This document shows, in pieces, positions 10,306-21,740 of a stretch of 64,000 nt of DNA. Positions within the stretch are counted from its first letter, which is position 1. Every line of letters begins with the position of its first letter. The position numbers and the translations under genes were made by a program. Under the pieces are notes generated by a model that saw nothing but the letters and a program-made list of their open reading frames with translations, was not told the DNA's origin and made no database searches. The stretch spans positions 17,217,395 through 17,281,394 of the forward strand of contig JACGWO010000004.1 in NCBI GenBank assembly GCA_034509735.1. Direction: 5' to 3'. The stretch is from Sesamum alatum. Taxonomy: Eukaryota; Streptophyta; Magnoliopsida; Lamiales; Pedaliaceae.

Positions 10306-11703
10306 TGTTAGAATAGGTGACCATGTAGCCAATCTTGGTAGGCGAATTGTAACCTATGTCTGAACAATTACGAGGTCTTAATAAATCGTTAATGAATAAG
10401 AAGTGATATTCATATAGTATTTACTTTGTTTGTGTTCACTTCATCTGCGTTATAATTGTTCACTACGCAAAAAAAGCCCACAGACTGAAAATGCATTTCC
10501 GGGACTGGGACTACGCTTGGAGGTAGGTCCATGAAATCGGTCCTGCCGAATCAGTCTATAAATTTCCAAGTCGAGGAATCTCGAAAGTGGGTACCGAGAT
10601 TCCCTTTGGGACTTACACTAAGCATCTGTTGTCGTATTTCATCCACGGGTGACGAAGGTCGTCTAAGCAGTGTTAGTGGGTTGGCCTGCTAGGAAGCGGC
10701 TGACTGAGGTGACTCGCGGGAACCGTCTTACGGAGGACCTTGAGTAGGGTCGGCTAGGTATGACGCGTGTTCCCGATTCCAACGGTACAGGTCAAGTCCT
10801 TTGACTTGAGGAACTGCTGAGTTTACCTGTACATCGGGACTATATCTTAGGTGTGGTGAGAGATTGCCAAGATGCATTTGAGTAGTCATAAGCCATATCT
10901 AGTGCAGCTCCGGTGTACAAAGTGACAGTAGTTTTCAAGAAATGGTCTTTCTCCTGTCAAATGGTATTGATAGTTGTGTCTCACAAATGCTCTGTGTCTT
11001 ATCCCTAAAATCTGTGGCCACAGTAACTGAACAGAAGGGAAGGTTTCCCTTGGGCGTTTAGTAAAGGACAGACCGACACTTAGGTCCAAAATGGGTACCT
11101 GCATTATCCGTGCCCTAGACCCTAAGTGGTGAGACCGTAGACGGAAGGATAGGTGTACTGTAGAGCCTAAATGTTCATCCCCGTATATTCACCTAGTCTC
11201 TAGTACCATGGACCGTTGCTAGATGGCCACCCATGGTAACGGATGGATTCTAGGAATCCAACCATGTCTAGCTGAAGGTGAACCTAAAGAATCACACACA
11301 ATCCACACACATAAAGTATTTAATTTAGAATTAAATATTTGGAGAAATGGAGCGATTAAATTGGATTTAATCGGGTCCTTATTTTCTTGGGAAGAATTAA
11401 TTCCTTTTATTAGATACAAAGGATTCATCTAATAAATTAGATTTATTAGAAAATTAATTTAATAGGCATGGAATAAATATTTATATTTAACATATATATA
11501 TTTATTGCCCTTGGAATATTTAAATAGGATTTAAATACTCCATCAAATTAAATTAATGGTTGAGATTTAAAGGGAAAAATCTATGGCTAATATTGGTTTG
11601 ACCAAAAGAAGCTAGATTTGACTAGGATTTGACTAGGTCAAATCCTAGTTGAGGTGGAGTCTTCAAAGTGTAGGAAACTTTAAGAGGAATGGGATTCCTC
11701 TTC

Positions 11704-11711
11704 TATAAATA
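11704..11711 (+). promoter_or_regulatory. Copia-A LTR TATA box
   Basis: TATAAATA inside CTTCTATAAATACTCC. The same context is seen on the minus strand in the shared LTR at 37133-37140. It marks the probable U3/R border. Missing from the 5' LTR of A and of B. Confidence 0.65.
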
Positions 11712-12170
11712 CTCCTTAGCACACACATTGAAGAGGATGATGAATCTTGAAACACACACACACACACACAAACTCGTCTCCTCCCTCTCCCTCTCTCGGC
11801 CCCGCCTCTCTCTCCTTCCAAGAAAAATAATTTCTTGTTCTTTTGTTTTGGCAATTGAACATTAAGGAGGATTGATCTCGTTAATCAATAACGTTTGATC
11901 GATCCGTCCTCTCCAAAAATATACTTGTTATTTCGCTATCACGAAGATCAAGATACGTGGGCGGATTGCGTGTCATCAATTAGAGGGTCTCCTATACGAG
12001 ATCTTGGAGAAAATCGGGGAACAACGCGAGCACCGGTCAGAAGAGGAAAACGACAAATCGGTAGGTTTTCGGTTTATAGTTTCGCTCTCTTTACTTTTCG
12101 AATCCTATGGCCTTCCATGACTTGTATGTATGTTTTAATTGTTCATGAGATACACCGAACGCCCGGGAGT

Positions 12171-12191
12171 TTCAAGGGTACACCCCTTGAA
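12171..12191 (+). promoter_or_regulatory. LTR stem-loop (3' LTR of A)
   Basis: Same perfect 8-bp stem and TACAC loop as in the 5' LTR (4366-4386), after CCGAACGCCCGGGAG. Confidence 0.7.
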
Positions 12192-12302
12192 CGTGTTTAT
12201 TTTTAATATGTATTTATGCATGTTTTAAATTCTTGAAATTTAAATTATACCGCGCTTCCGCATTCGCGCTACTCCTGGGACGATCCACACGCCTACCCAA
12301 GG

Positions 12303-13393
12303 CTTTCATTCTCGCCCCGTCCTTCTTTCTTGCAGGCTTGGGCTTCCTCCATATTAATGTACTTGGCTGCCCTGACGAGCAAACTATCGAAATCCAGTGC
12401 TGGCTTCTTGGCCAGGGATTTGAAGAAATCCCCATCCAGAAGCCCTTGAGAGAAGGCGTTCGCCTTGACGTCCTGTGTGGCCGCGGGGACCTCCAAGGCG
12501 GCAGCATTAAAACGGTGCAGGTAATCCCTCAAGGATTCGGAGTCCTTCTGGCGAACGTTGAAAAAGCTAAGGGAAGTCTTGCAATGCTTCCGACTGCTAG
12601 CGAATTGGTGAAGGAAAAAACGAGCGGAACTCTTGGAAGCTCCTTACCGAACCAGGGGGCAGTTGGTTATACCACTGCTAGGCCGCCCGGCCGAAGGTGG
12701 TTACAAATACTCGACATTTGATTTCGTCCGTGTATCGATAGAGTAGTGCGGCGTTCTCGAACCGCGACAGGTGATCTTGTGGGTCAGTAGTGCCATCGTA
12801 CTCCGCAATGGCTGGCGTTCGGCAATTGAGAGGAAGTTCATCTGCCATGACCTCCTCGCTGCAGGGATACCGCCCCGTGTCCCCAACGGGACTCCCTTCA
12901 TCCGGTTCTGCACGTCCTGCAAACTTTTCTGCAGGTGCTCCAGCTGTACCTCCCAACGCGGGGAAGGGTCGTTCCGAGCCGGGGGAGGAGGAACAGGTTT
13001 CCCTTCTGGTAATCCAAGAAACCTCTGCCCTCGAAAGGCCTCGCCATCTTCCGCTGGTCCGGCGGGCACCGTGGGGGCTCCCCGGGGCCCGGGGGCTACT
13101 GCCGCAAGGGGGCCAGTGTCCACCGTCGCCATCTACGCCCGTATGGCAGACGTGATCATCTGTTGGATGGCTACCATTAACCCCAGAGACAACCTGTAAG
13201 AGGAAGTGTCTGATGGGGTACTGTCCCGCGACGGGTCTGACAAGGGTTCGGAGGGGTCGGAGGGCCTAGCCTCTCCCCTACCGAAGGGAGCCAATGGAGC
13301 TCCAAACAGCACCTGCAACGCCTGAGGGTCGGCAGGAGCGTCCGCTGCCTTCTTCTTGCTCGATCCACTGTTGGGAGTTTCCATAATCCTCAC
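12303..13393 (-). pseudogene. Gypsy-1 gag, N-terminal and central part
   Basis: Read on the minus strand from an ATG at 13393 or 13384 (METPNSGSSKKKAADAPADP). A proline- and glycine-rich N terminus is followed by a coiled-coil-like EVQLEHLQKSLQDVQNRM. The retrotransposon gag core follows (PAIAEYDGTTDPQDHLSRFE, then MRDYLHRFNAAALEVP, KANAFSQGLLDGDFFKSLA, AAKYINMEEAQACKKEG). The core switches frame near 12956 and again between 12678 and 12532. The frame ends at 12293 in Copia-A sequence. The rest of gag is at 2671-3154. Confidence 0.88.
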
Positions 13394-13403
13394 ATCTTAA
13401 TTT

Positions 13404-13428
13404 TGTTGCTCCCACAAACAACGCCAAT
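13404..13428 (-). promoter_or_regulatory. Gypsy-1 primer binding site
   Basis: On the minus strand, directly after the LTR end GCATCA, comes ATTGGCGTTGTTTGTGGG. This resembles the tRNA-Asp complement (TGGCGCCGTTGCCGGGGA) used by Tat and Athila gypsy elements, with changes. Confidence 0.65.
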
Positions 13429-14025
13429 TGATGCGAGCTAAAAATGCTGGTTCTTGGGCTTGAACGAGGTGGCCTTGAACTTTTTGCAAGCTAGGAAACA
13501 AGAACCTACAAAAACAGCGTTAGCACTCCGACGCTCAAGTTAGTATGCAGTTATGAAAGAATAAACGTAAGTGAAATGAAAGAGAAGTGAATTCTTGTGA
13601 CTAAAGAGCATGAAATAAGCAAAGTGTGAGTGTGAGAGCATGAGAATCATGTATGAGAGTGCTAGAAAATGTTACCTGAGCCAGCCATACGAGCTGGTAT
13701 TTATAGGAGAAGAGTCATATTGAAAAAGACTCCTAGTTGTTTTAGGACTCTAGAGGGACTACGTGCTATCCTTCCCAAACTTCAGCAGTCCCTGGACTCC
13801 TTGAAAGTAGGGAGTCTGTTGAAGGGGTCTTCTATCAATAAGGATAGGGGGTAGATCGGGTCAACCCTTATCCTCTGCTCCTAGGCCTCCGTCTTGGGCC
13901 CCCTTGGACGTGGGCTTGAGTCTCGAGTGGGCTTCCCCCCCGCATGTAGGCAGGCCTTCGTATGGGGCCTTTATTTTTGGACTTCTATTAATATCTTTTG
14001 GGCTTGGGTTAAATTGTTATAGTGT
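13429..14025 (-). repeat. Gypsy-1 5' LTR (outer edge estimated)
   Basis: The minus-strand LTR ends TCGCATCA at 13429, next to the primer site. A TATA box (TATAAATA, minus) lies at 13698-13705, in CCTATAAATACCAGC. The start is placed near 14025 (minus TGAATACACTATAACAA) from composition and the usual AAGCCCA-rich U3; no second LTR is in the window to confirm it. Confidence 0.6.
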
Positions 14026-14580
14026 ATTCATTTATAAATTGTACCTTTTTTATAAAATATATTTATGAAATTGATCGATATAGTATATAGATTGATATGC
14101 TACAAATATATATATATATATATATTTTGTATATAATATATTCTGAATCAATTAATTTTTTTCAATTCGACGTGATTGATTAACTCAATGACTTGGTAAT
14201 TTTAACCGATTCAATCATCGGTCCAGTTTTCAAAACATTGGCTCAGAGGAGGATTTTCTTGCAAATTTTTTGAGGTTTTTTGGAACCATGAGTTTATGTA
14301 CGTATCGGCTCGAATTGATGAAACCTCATCTGTAATGTTTCTTCTAATATTTCTCGAAAAAAATAATATCATGTTGCAGCCCAAGCTGTAACTGGGCTCG
14401 AAGAACAAGACGATGGAGTTGGGCCAAAGGCCGAGCGGCCCAGGAGAAATACCCACAAGCCTACAAAGCTGTTGGACTATTACTGTTAGATGAAATTAGA
14501 GATATGTTGGCCGAGCTGATTATAGTTAGGCCCAGCTGCTATGTTATGTGAGGATAATGAAATTACACGAAGTGACTAAG
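14026..14580. other. Intergenic, nothing recognised
   Basis: AT-rich sequence with an AT microsatellite at 14108-14126 and a GC-richer stretch (14370-14520). I see no gene or repeat with support. Confidence 0.6.
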
Positions 14581-15068
14581 ATTAGGCTTAAATGGATTTT
14601 TCATCCTATATCTTTTGCCTCTTTACGTTTTAGTTCTTTATCTTTCTAGGTTAGTAAATAAGTCTTTTAATTTTTTAATTTTTTGCCATTTTGGTCTTTC
14701 AATCATCGGAGTTTGCAAATATTAGCAAATTTTTTTTTTTTTTTTTTTTTAATTTGAGACTTTTGTTTCCATTGGCAAATTACTATCAGCATGAAACCAA
14801 ATTTTCATCTTATATCTTTTATATTTTGGTGGTTTAGTCCTTTATTTTTCTAGTATAGCAAATAGGTTCTGTATCTTATAATTTATCGCTATTTTGGACC
14901 ATTAAATTGACTGGACAAAAGCTCCAAATTAAAAAAAACTTCGGCGACTGAAGGACCAAAATCGCGAAAAATTTAAAAATTACAGCACATATTTACTATC
15001 CTAGAAAGATAACGAACTAATATACCAAAGTACAAAAAATATAGGACAAAAATTATATTTAATCTATA
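14581..15068. mobile_element. Inverted-repeat (MITE-like) element with extra arm
   Basis: Left arm 14588-14690 (ATTTTTCATCCTATATCTTT...CTTTCTAGGTTAGTAAATA) pairs with the right arm 14980-15060 read in reverse complement. A second left-arm-like copy starts at 14795 (ATTTTCATCTTATATC), so the element has three arms. A run of 22 or more T lies at 14728-14749. No coding capacity and no clear target duplication. Confidence 0.6.
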
Positions 15069-15644
15069 AAATTGGGATTGTTGTCCACATTGTCATGGAA
15101 TGTATTTAACACCTGAGGAATGAAATGAAAGGCACTTTTGCCCTACGGTAACAAACTCTCTTCTTCCTTTGTTTCTGGAGCCACCCTGCTCGAACTGGGC
15201 AAATCATCCTCGCGTTTTGCTGCTACCATATTAGTCTAACAAATAAATTAAAAAACCTAAGCTTCATTTGAGACTTTGAGCTGGTTTCGTAAAGGTACCG
15301 TGTAAGCTAGCTAGTTTACAGAATTTCATGCAAAACTGGATCAAACCAACTATTATCTTCGTCATTTATATGTTATTTATTTATGATAACCAATAGAAGT
15401 TAGTTCGAATAATTGACAAGCTTTTCCAGAAAATATAATGAGTTTGACTAGATTTATAATGTCAAGGTCGTTTCAATAATATAAAGGGTTTATATTAGTT
15501 TCAATTTTGACATACAAAAGAGAATTCTAGTTCTCATCTAATAAATATTTTAAAGTTTCAAAAATATAGTTTTCAAAAGAATATGAAATACAAAATGTAG
15601 TTATAAAAACCATTTTCTTTTTTATTATATTGATACAGAATGCG

Positions 15645-16121
15645 ATGCGATTAACATTTAGTACCTATGAGGTCTGTTTCTATCTAATAAAATAGGTCAC
15701 TTTATTAGTTAAAATTCACCTAATTTTTTGATATTAACAAAAGAACTGAATGAAAATTGATATTTTCCCTCGATTGACTTATGACTGACTTATTACAACT
15801 CAAACAAATTTTTTCTGACTAAACTACCCTTATATGGGTGACGATATGCCTCCTCACATTCATTAACGTGTGAAGATGTATAAAGGTAGTTTGATTATAA
15901 AATAATTTATTTGGCTTGCAATAAATCTGTAATAAGTCAATCGGGGGGAAATATGAATTTTCATCTAGCTTTTTGTTAATATCGGCAAATACTGTGAATT
16001 TTAACTAACAAACGGACTTATTTGTTAGACGAAAACATATCTCAGAAATATTAAATATAATTTTTCAAACTATAAGAGGTATACATGTTATTATACCAAA
16101 CCTCATTAGAAGATAATGTCC
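15645..16121. mobile_element. Foldback element, about 140-bp arms
   Basis: Left arm 15655-15780 (GTTAAAATTCACCTAATTTT...CCCTCGATTGACTTAT) pairs with the right arm 15940-16065. The inner sequence includes another inverted pair. The right terminus resembles that of the element at 20860-21363 (GGTTTGGTATAATAA on the minus strand), so both belong to one family. The left terminus is eroded. Confidence 0.65.
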
Positions 16122-16384
16122 AAATTAATAAGACCTACTGAATTTCCATAAAAAGAAGGGCCCAAAATAACTTTAAGAGTGAAAGATAAATATATTATCA
16201 GGTAAGTTCTATAGAGGTACTTCAGCTTTCTTTATAAAAGGTGTTTTAGAAAAATAATTCTTTTTTTGTTTCGTAACCAAATTTGTTTCTCTTTTTACAA
16301 ATGGTTTGTGCACTCTAAAACTTTTAATTAAGATGAAAATTAGTCATTGATAACGTTTTTGTACAATTCTGAAAGTGTTATTGT

Positions 16385-16795
16385 ATTTTGGGGAGAATTG
16401 GAAATTTAGTTATGTAACTTAATGTTGGTGTCATTCTTGATCCCGCATGAATTGATTTTTGCAATTAATCTTGTAACTTTATAGTTTTGAAAATTTTAGT
16501 CGTTTTCCGGCTAATTTGGCTGAAAATTGCATATGACCTAATTGAAAATTGTAATTTTAGTCCTATAAATGAATTCATGCAGAACAAAAAATGCAAACCT
16601 CCGAAAGTTATTGGGCTTAAATTACAATTTAATTAATAGGTCAAGTGTAAGTACATGCAATATTCTTGACCAAATTGGCTAGAAAAGAATTAAAATTATC
16701 AAATTTTAAAATTATGAAAATCAGTTTATGCAGAACTAAGAATATCGCCTTTCCTAAACTACAAGATTAAAATTATAATTTTTCAGTATATTTCC
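16385..16795. mobile_element. Foldback element, about 140-bp arms
   Basis: The left arm (16394-16535) and right arm (16655-16790) are inverted copies: TAATCTTGTAACTTTATAG against TAATCTTGTAGTTTAGGAA, and GGCTAATTTGGC against AGCCAATTTGGTC, in the same order. It is different from the neighbouring elements. No coding frame and no clear target duplication. Confidence 0.55.
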
Positions 16796-17157
16796 AGAAG
16801 AATACATGTAAAAGACATGATTGCAAGATTCCGTTCGTCACTAACCATGACCATTAATTACCCACATAAATTTAATATATGAGTTACATATTCTAATAAT
16901 TAGATTCAAAGAAGGGTAGATTGGCAAACAAATCAACTGCTTTTATTCTAATTTTTTTAGGAAAGGAAATTATATTTCGGAAATTTAAATAAAATTTTGT
17001 ATATCATTTTATGAAATGGAGGGCGTATACACCTTGTATATTGATCTTGAAACAAATTAATTTCTTTATATTTTTATTTATTACATAACCTAGTAATCGA
17101 TCTGAAATACTAAAGTAATTATTAAAACCAACATTATCTAGAGTGATTCTACAGTAT
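16796..17157. other. Intergenic, nothing recognised
   Basis: AT-rich; no repeat or gene seen. Confidence 0.6.
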
Positions 17158-17162
17158 CCTCA

Positions 17163-17493
17163 TGATGGAGGAAAGATTCAGCCAAAAAGATTAAAAATCG
17201 TGGTTCCAAAAAATGAATGTGCTGAAAAAGGAAAGAAGTCAAAAGAAAAAAAAGAAAGGTTGAGACTACCCCAAAAAAAAATTAGTCAAGAATCAATAGG
17301 ATAATGTATGAAATTTAGAAAGGAGGCCAGACTCAAACAGACAACGCAGCATGATAGCCCCTCATTAGTGCAACAATAAATGACTAGCCACGTACTATAT
17401 AAGCTCTACCAGGAAGGAGGAAAAAAGAAATTCTTATATTATATTGTAGTGTAATTTGCCAAATTACATACATGATTATTTTTTGTACCATTA
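17163..17493 (+). repeat. Left LTR of the 2.24-kb element
   Basis: 331 bases, TGATGG to CCATTA; TATATAAGC at about 17396 may be its TATA box. Preceded by CCTCA. Confidence 0.88.
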
Positions 17494-17514
17494 TTTGGCG
17501 TCGTCCGTGGGAAA
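17494..17514 (+). promoter_or_regulatory. Primer binding site (tRNA-Asp type)
   Basis: TTTGGCGTCGTCCGTGGGAA immediately after the LTR, a variant of the tRNA-Asp complement TGGCGCCGTTGCCGGGGA known from Tat and Athila elements. Confidence 0.7.
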
Positions 17515-18521
17515 AGCACCAAATTTTCTCTTGAGTTTCAGGATTACGGTGGAACATCCCAACAAATGAAGCGGATCTACATATCTAGTAAGATTGAAAC
17601 TGTGTTTAAGACAAGGAGTTGAGACTCCGAAAACCAGATCGATCATTCTCTACTCCGAGCTCTACGGCTCTACTCCGATTGACTCCATTGTGACCAGATG
17701 GAGCGCAACTCAACTTTCAATGATTTCCGCTACTAGCATTATTTATCTTTTTATTTCAACTTATTACTACTGCCATACATCTAGAGCAACTGCTCAAATT
17801 ATTCTCATCAATCCCAAATTCCCTCTCTTTCAGGTGAAGGAGAAGTTTAGTTTGTGGGAGACTCGAGCGTCGAAGACTCGCCTCATTTTAGGTTTCTATT
17901 TCTTATAGAAGAATAGCGATAGACTAACTCGTCGATTGTTAGATGAAATGCCCCGACGGCAACGAGCTTACCGGCCCCCACTGCGACGATGTAGCTCCTG
18001 GGTCATCTCCATCTCTATCGTCGATGAAGAGTTATCTTCGGATATCAAAATGATGACCCCAGCACATTGCTGGAGTTAAATTCACCGCCACTATGACTTT
18101 TGATTCTTTGTTTCTGCCACTAAAGTACAAGCTTCCAACGAAGTTTGAATATTAAAGATTATTTTATTCTTCAACTTATCAAGAATTTTTATATCTCAAC
18201 ACATCAAGAATTCCAGTGGAGGTTATGAATGATTTCTTGCTCTTCAGAACCCAACATAGTTCTTAGCAATACGAGGTGAAGGCTTATATGAAAAATTGGT
18301 ATTCTGAAAATGCTTCGAAATATTCAACAAAATGCCTCGCAGGGATTTATCATTTGGCTCATATCCTCAATATCCACCTCACGCTGCTGAGATGTATTTT
18401 CTTGGTTTTTTTCAAAGTATGGTGTTCGCCTGTATTTTGTTGGGTTTCTTATCATCTAGGTTTCTTGCCATCTGGATTTCTTCATTTTAATGTGGTTTGG
18501 AAATACTCAAAATTCCAAGTC
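17515..18521 (+). other. Internal non-coding part of the 2.24-kb element
   Basis: No conserved domain. A 104-codon open frame at 17594-17908 and an 86-codon frame at 18276-18536 show no family motif. A GC-richer stretch (17940-18030) may be a remnant of a captured gag leader. Confidence 0.5.
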
Positions 18522-18850
18522 AAAAGGAATTGCTAAAAAGTTCTCAAGCGACGATCAAAAATGTGATAAAAGGAACTCATACGAAGTTGCCGAAATATTT
18601 AACTAAAGAAACTCCTAAGAAGTTTCAAGCGACGCCCAAAAAACGGTAAAGGAAACTCCTACGAAATTCCCAAAATATTCGACTAAAGAAACTCATAAGA
18701 AGTTCCAAGCGACGCCCAAAAAATGGTAAAGGGAACCTATGAAGTTCTCGAAATGTTCGACTAAAGGAACTCCTAAAAAGTTTCAAGTGATGCTCATAAA
18801 ACGATCGAAAGAACTCATACAAAGTTTCCAAAATATTCGACTAAAGGAAC
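18522..18850 (+). repeat. Tandem repeat, four units of about 80 bp
   Basis: The motif AAGTTYCAAGCGACGCCCAA recurs at about 18537, 18619, 18700 and 18778, each with CGAAATRTTCGACTAAAG after about 60 bases. The units differ by substitutions and short indels. Confidence 0.75.
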
Positions 18851-19058
18851 ACCCTGAATGAATATTTCTCATTTACTATTGTCTTACAATGGACTTAGTT
18901 ACAATGATCGGGCTAAACTCATGTTGAAATTATTTTCGCACATAACTTTTAAATTTGTTTTTCTTTTGGCATCTTAAAATAGAAAAAGTCTACAAAAGAG
19001 CCCGTAATCCACTTGAATTCTTAAATATCCTAAGGATATTTAGGAATTGGGGGGTTGT

Positions 19059-19404
19059 TGATGGAGGAAAGAACTAGCCAAAAAGAGGAAAGGTCGTCAT
19101 TCTCGAAAAGGAATGTGCTGAAGAAGGAAAGAAGTCAAAAGAAGAAAAGGAAATGTTAACACTACCCAAAAAAAAGACTAGTCCAGGTTCAAGAGAATAA
19201 TATATGAAGCCTAGAAATGAGTCCAGGTTCAAGAAGGCGACGTAGCACGATTCAAGCCCCTCATTATAAGTGTAACAATAAATAACCAGATACTATATAA
19301 GCTTTTCCAGGAAGAAGAGAAGGGAAGGAGAAAAAAAAAAAAATTATATTATATTGTAGTGTAATTGTGCCAAATTACATAGATGATTATTTTTTGTACC
19401 ATCA
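19059..19404 (+). repeat. Right LTR of the 2.24-kb element
   Basis: 346 bases, TGATGG to ACCATCA, preceded by the purine-rich GGAATTGGGGGG and followed by CCTCA. Confidence 0.88.
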
Positions 19405-19409
19405 CCTCA

Positions 19410-20859
19410 TAAATTTACAAAAATAAATTTTGACATAGAAAAATATAAAAGTTAATGATACCTAATATATATTATGTCAATTAATCTCAAAATAAAAGGA
19501 AAAACATAGAATTGTCATATTATTGAGAGAAAACAAAAGCCCTACAGAATTACTCTGTCAAGAAAAATGTTATTTGAAATTATGAAAATCCAAGGTTCTC
19601 TTTCGATTATTAAAATCTACTCTATGTATATCAATATATACTTTGGAAAATAATAGTTTCTGTAACTTTTTACGAGTATTTGTTTATTCAAGTTCTTTAG
19701 AATGAACTACCATACTATATGTTCCATCTAGATAATAAATTTGATATATTCTAAGTCTGACCATAAAGTTACAATTTATCATGAACATTTGATTTTATTC
19801 AATTCATTGAACTAAATATAAATGTAACGCAAATCAATTTGAAGGTGGACCTTGATGGTTTGATCTCCTTTGTTAATTTGAGTGTTCAATAATGTTAATT
19901 TGAGGTCTTTCGACTTATTCCTGAATTAAATATTATAAATTTGAAGAATTTGATTTGAACTTGTGTATTTCTTGATGAAACTGATACTTCGATATTCCGT
20001 CAAGATTAAGTTGTGCTTTGATAACGTTAATTCTTGAATTTCCACAACAGTCACAAATTAAATGTTGAAATTTGGTAATCTCCACAACTAACACCATGGA
20101 TCTCCTTGAATTTCTTGATTGCTCTCCTAATTGTGTTTTCATTTGTGTCTTGAATCGCTTCTTAAATTATTGGAAAAACACCTCTATTACTGTAGGCTGG
20201 AAGACTTTATGGTATTTACTTGATGAGGTGCCGCAATTTGATTGGTTCTTCATGATTCGTTTGACATTTACTTAATTTTGTAAGACATGATTTTATTTCC
20301 AAACCACCAATTTTCATTTGTTCGATTTGGAAGATATGATTTCTCTTGTCAATAATATGATATTCTGACACTTGGCATCATTTGATTGGTTGAAAAATAA
20401 ATATTAATATCCATGAATTAACTATTTACTTTTAAAATTTGATTAAGCTTTCGAAATATAAATAAAAATTAATATTTAATATATTATTTTCTACATATTG
20501 TTTTTTTACTGACCATAAATTTAATTTGTTTATAAATGTCTTTTCAAAACTTGTTCACAGACAACACTTCAAATGCGTCTTGAAGTGAATAAATCACGAA
20601 TTTTCTCTTTTTTTTTTTTTATTTGTAATTTAGACTTTTGCCAGACACATGGGATCCCTTTGTATTTTTCAAACGAAAGATTTGAGAAAATCTTGTGGGC
20701 AAACATTTCTTTTTCTTTTTTTTTTTTGGTAGCCCAAGTTCCTATATCTATTTTTTCCTTTTCTTCTTGCAGGTTTAAAGAAAGCCCACCAAAAGGCCGT
20801 CAATTCTTTGCCCAAAATCAAAGGCCCGCCCAAGCCCACATTCAAGTTTTCAATCTTTT
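19410..20859. other. Intergenic, nothing recognised
   Basis: AT-rich sequence with short open frames on both strands that carry no recognisable motif. Confidence 0.55.
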
Positions 20860-21363
20860 GGATAATTACACTCATCTTTCCTAAAACTTAATATAATTAC
20901 ACATAAATCTTCGATAATTTAAAAAATTATATTTAATACACCTAAAATTTGTTTTAATCTAACAAATAGGTCCTTCAATTATTCAAAATAAAAATCGATA
21001 TTTACCATCGATTGACTTATTGCAGGTCAAATAAATCTTTTTATGACCAAATTACCATTATATATTTTCACACGTTAATGCATGTGAGGAGGTATATCTT
21101 CACCGTTATAACAATAGTTTAAGCATTAACGATTTGTTTGGCCTACAACAAGTCATTAATAAGCCAATCGAGGGTAAAATATTGAGTTTTATTTAATTTT
21201 TTGTAAATATCAACAAAAATTCGGTGAATTTTGACTATTTGAGAGACCTATTTATTAGACGGAAACAAACCTCAGACCTCAGAAGTATTAAATGTAATTT
21301 TCCAAATCATATAAGGTTTATGTATAATTATATTAAACCTTAGGAGGAGTGGTGTAATTTTCC
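20860..21363. mobile_element. MITE with about 50-bp terminal inverted repeats
   Basis: Ends GGATAATTACACTC (left) and, in reverse complement, GGAAAATTACACCACTCC (right), continuing as AACTTAATATAATTACACATAAAT against GGTTTAATATAATTATACATAAAC. A second inner inverted pair (CATCGATTGACTTATTGCAG) matches the foldback element at 15645-16121. Target duplication not clear. Mutator-type relation is inferred from the 9-bp-duplication relatives below. Confidence 0.7.
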
Positions 21364-21740
21364 ATTCCGATTCCCTTCAATTAAGCAAGGAAGATCAATT
21401 CACGAAATCAAATTATTTCCTCTTTTGAAAGATTTATGGTGCCGATTTTAGGCAATAAATTTCAATAGATGCCTTTGGACTCGAGAAGCATGGGAAATTT
21501 CTATAATTTTGATATCCAATTGTTAATTCTCTGTGTTTAAACGAGAAAATTATCTGTTGGCTTAACATGGAAAGAATATCTCTTCTTCTCGATGGTGTTC
21601 TTCGGCAGATGGTCAGTGCTCAATTGCATAGAGGAAACTTTTTTTGTTTTGTAATTATTCTTTCCATGATTTTTTTTTTTAACAAAATTTGTCTTCTTGC
21701 TTCCATCATCATCCAAAATTTGTATTCTTCAATTATAGAA

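Larger units (their letters stand above)
3155..12302 (+). mobile_element. Copia-A: full-length Ty1/copia element inserted in Gypsy-1 gag
   Basis: Two related LTRs (3155-4468 and 10306 to about 12302) flank gag, protease, integrase, reverse transcriptase and RNase H in copia order. Both LTRs start TGTTAGAATAGGTGACC. The left flank is CTCTC; the best right-hand match is CTTTC at 12303-12307 (4 of 5), so the target duplication and the exact right end are uncertain by about 15 bases. Gypsy-1 gag resumes at once on both sides, which proves nesting. Several frameshifts and stops make the copy non-functional. The Gag start (MSKNPLSTILETNKFNGTNY) and polymerase suggest the Angela/Tork side of copia (inference). 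Confidence 0.9.
10306..12302 (+). repeat. Copia-A 3' LTR
   Basis: About 2.0 kb. It starts TGTTAGAATAGG and includes the TATA box at 11704-11711, a CA microsatellite at 11752-11770, the stem-loop at 12171-12191 and the end CGCGCTACTCCTGGGACGATC. The bases GATCCACACGCCT recur at the end of the shared LTR (36567). The right end may be 12289 (CCACA) or up to 12302. Confidence 0.88.
1..14025 (-). mobile_element. Gypsy-1: Tat-like Ty3/gypsy retrotransposon, split by Copia-A
   Basis: On the minus strand the order is LTR, tRNA-Asp-like primer site, gag, [Copia-A 3155-12302], rest of gag, protease, reverse transcriptase, RNase H. The element leaves the window at base 1, so integrase and the 3' LTR are not visible. 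The reverse transcriptase-RNase H order and the gag linker with a CxFH...C pattern fit the Tat/Retand group of Ty3/gypsy; this is inference from family knowledge. All reading frames are broken, so the copy is dead. The outer edge of the LTR near 14025 is estimated, not proved. Confidence 0.85.
17163..19404 (+). mobile_element. Complete non-autonomous LTR retrotransposon, 2.24 kb
   Basis: LTR copies at 17163-17493 and 19059-19404 (TGATGGAGGAAAG to GTACCATYA) flank 1.56 kb with no gag or pol. The target duplication CCTCA is exact at 17158-17162 and 19405-19409. A primer site of tRNA-Asp type follows the left LTR. It is a small LARD-like element that must have used the enzymes of another retrotransposon; a Tat-like gypsy partner is inferred from the primer site. 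Confidence 0.9.

Noticed and set aside
3150..12307. Perfect target duplication for Copia-A
   Set aside because: Only CTCTC against CTTTC, and only if the LTR ends in AGG rather than CA; left as uncertain.
18625..18831. Open frame with repeated FRRSF-like strings on the minus strand
   Set aside because: It is the tandem repeat translated, not a gene.
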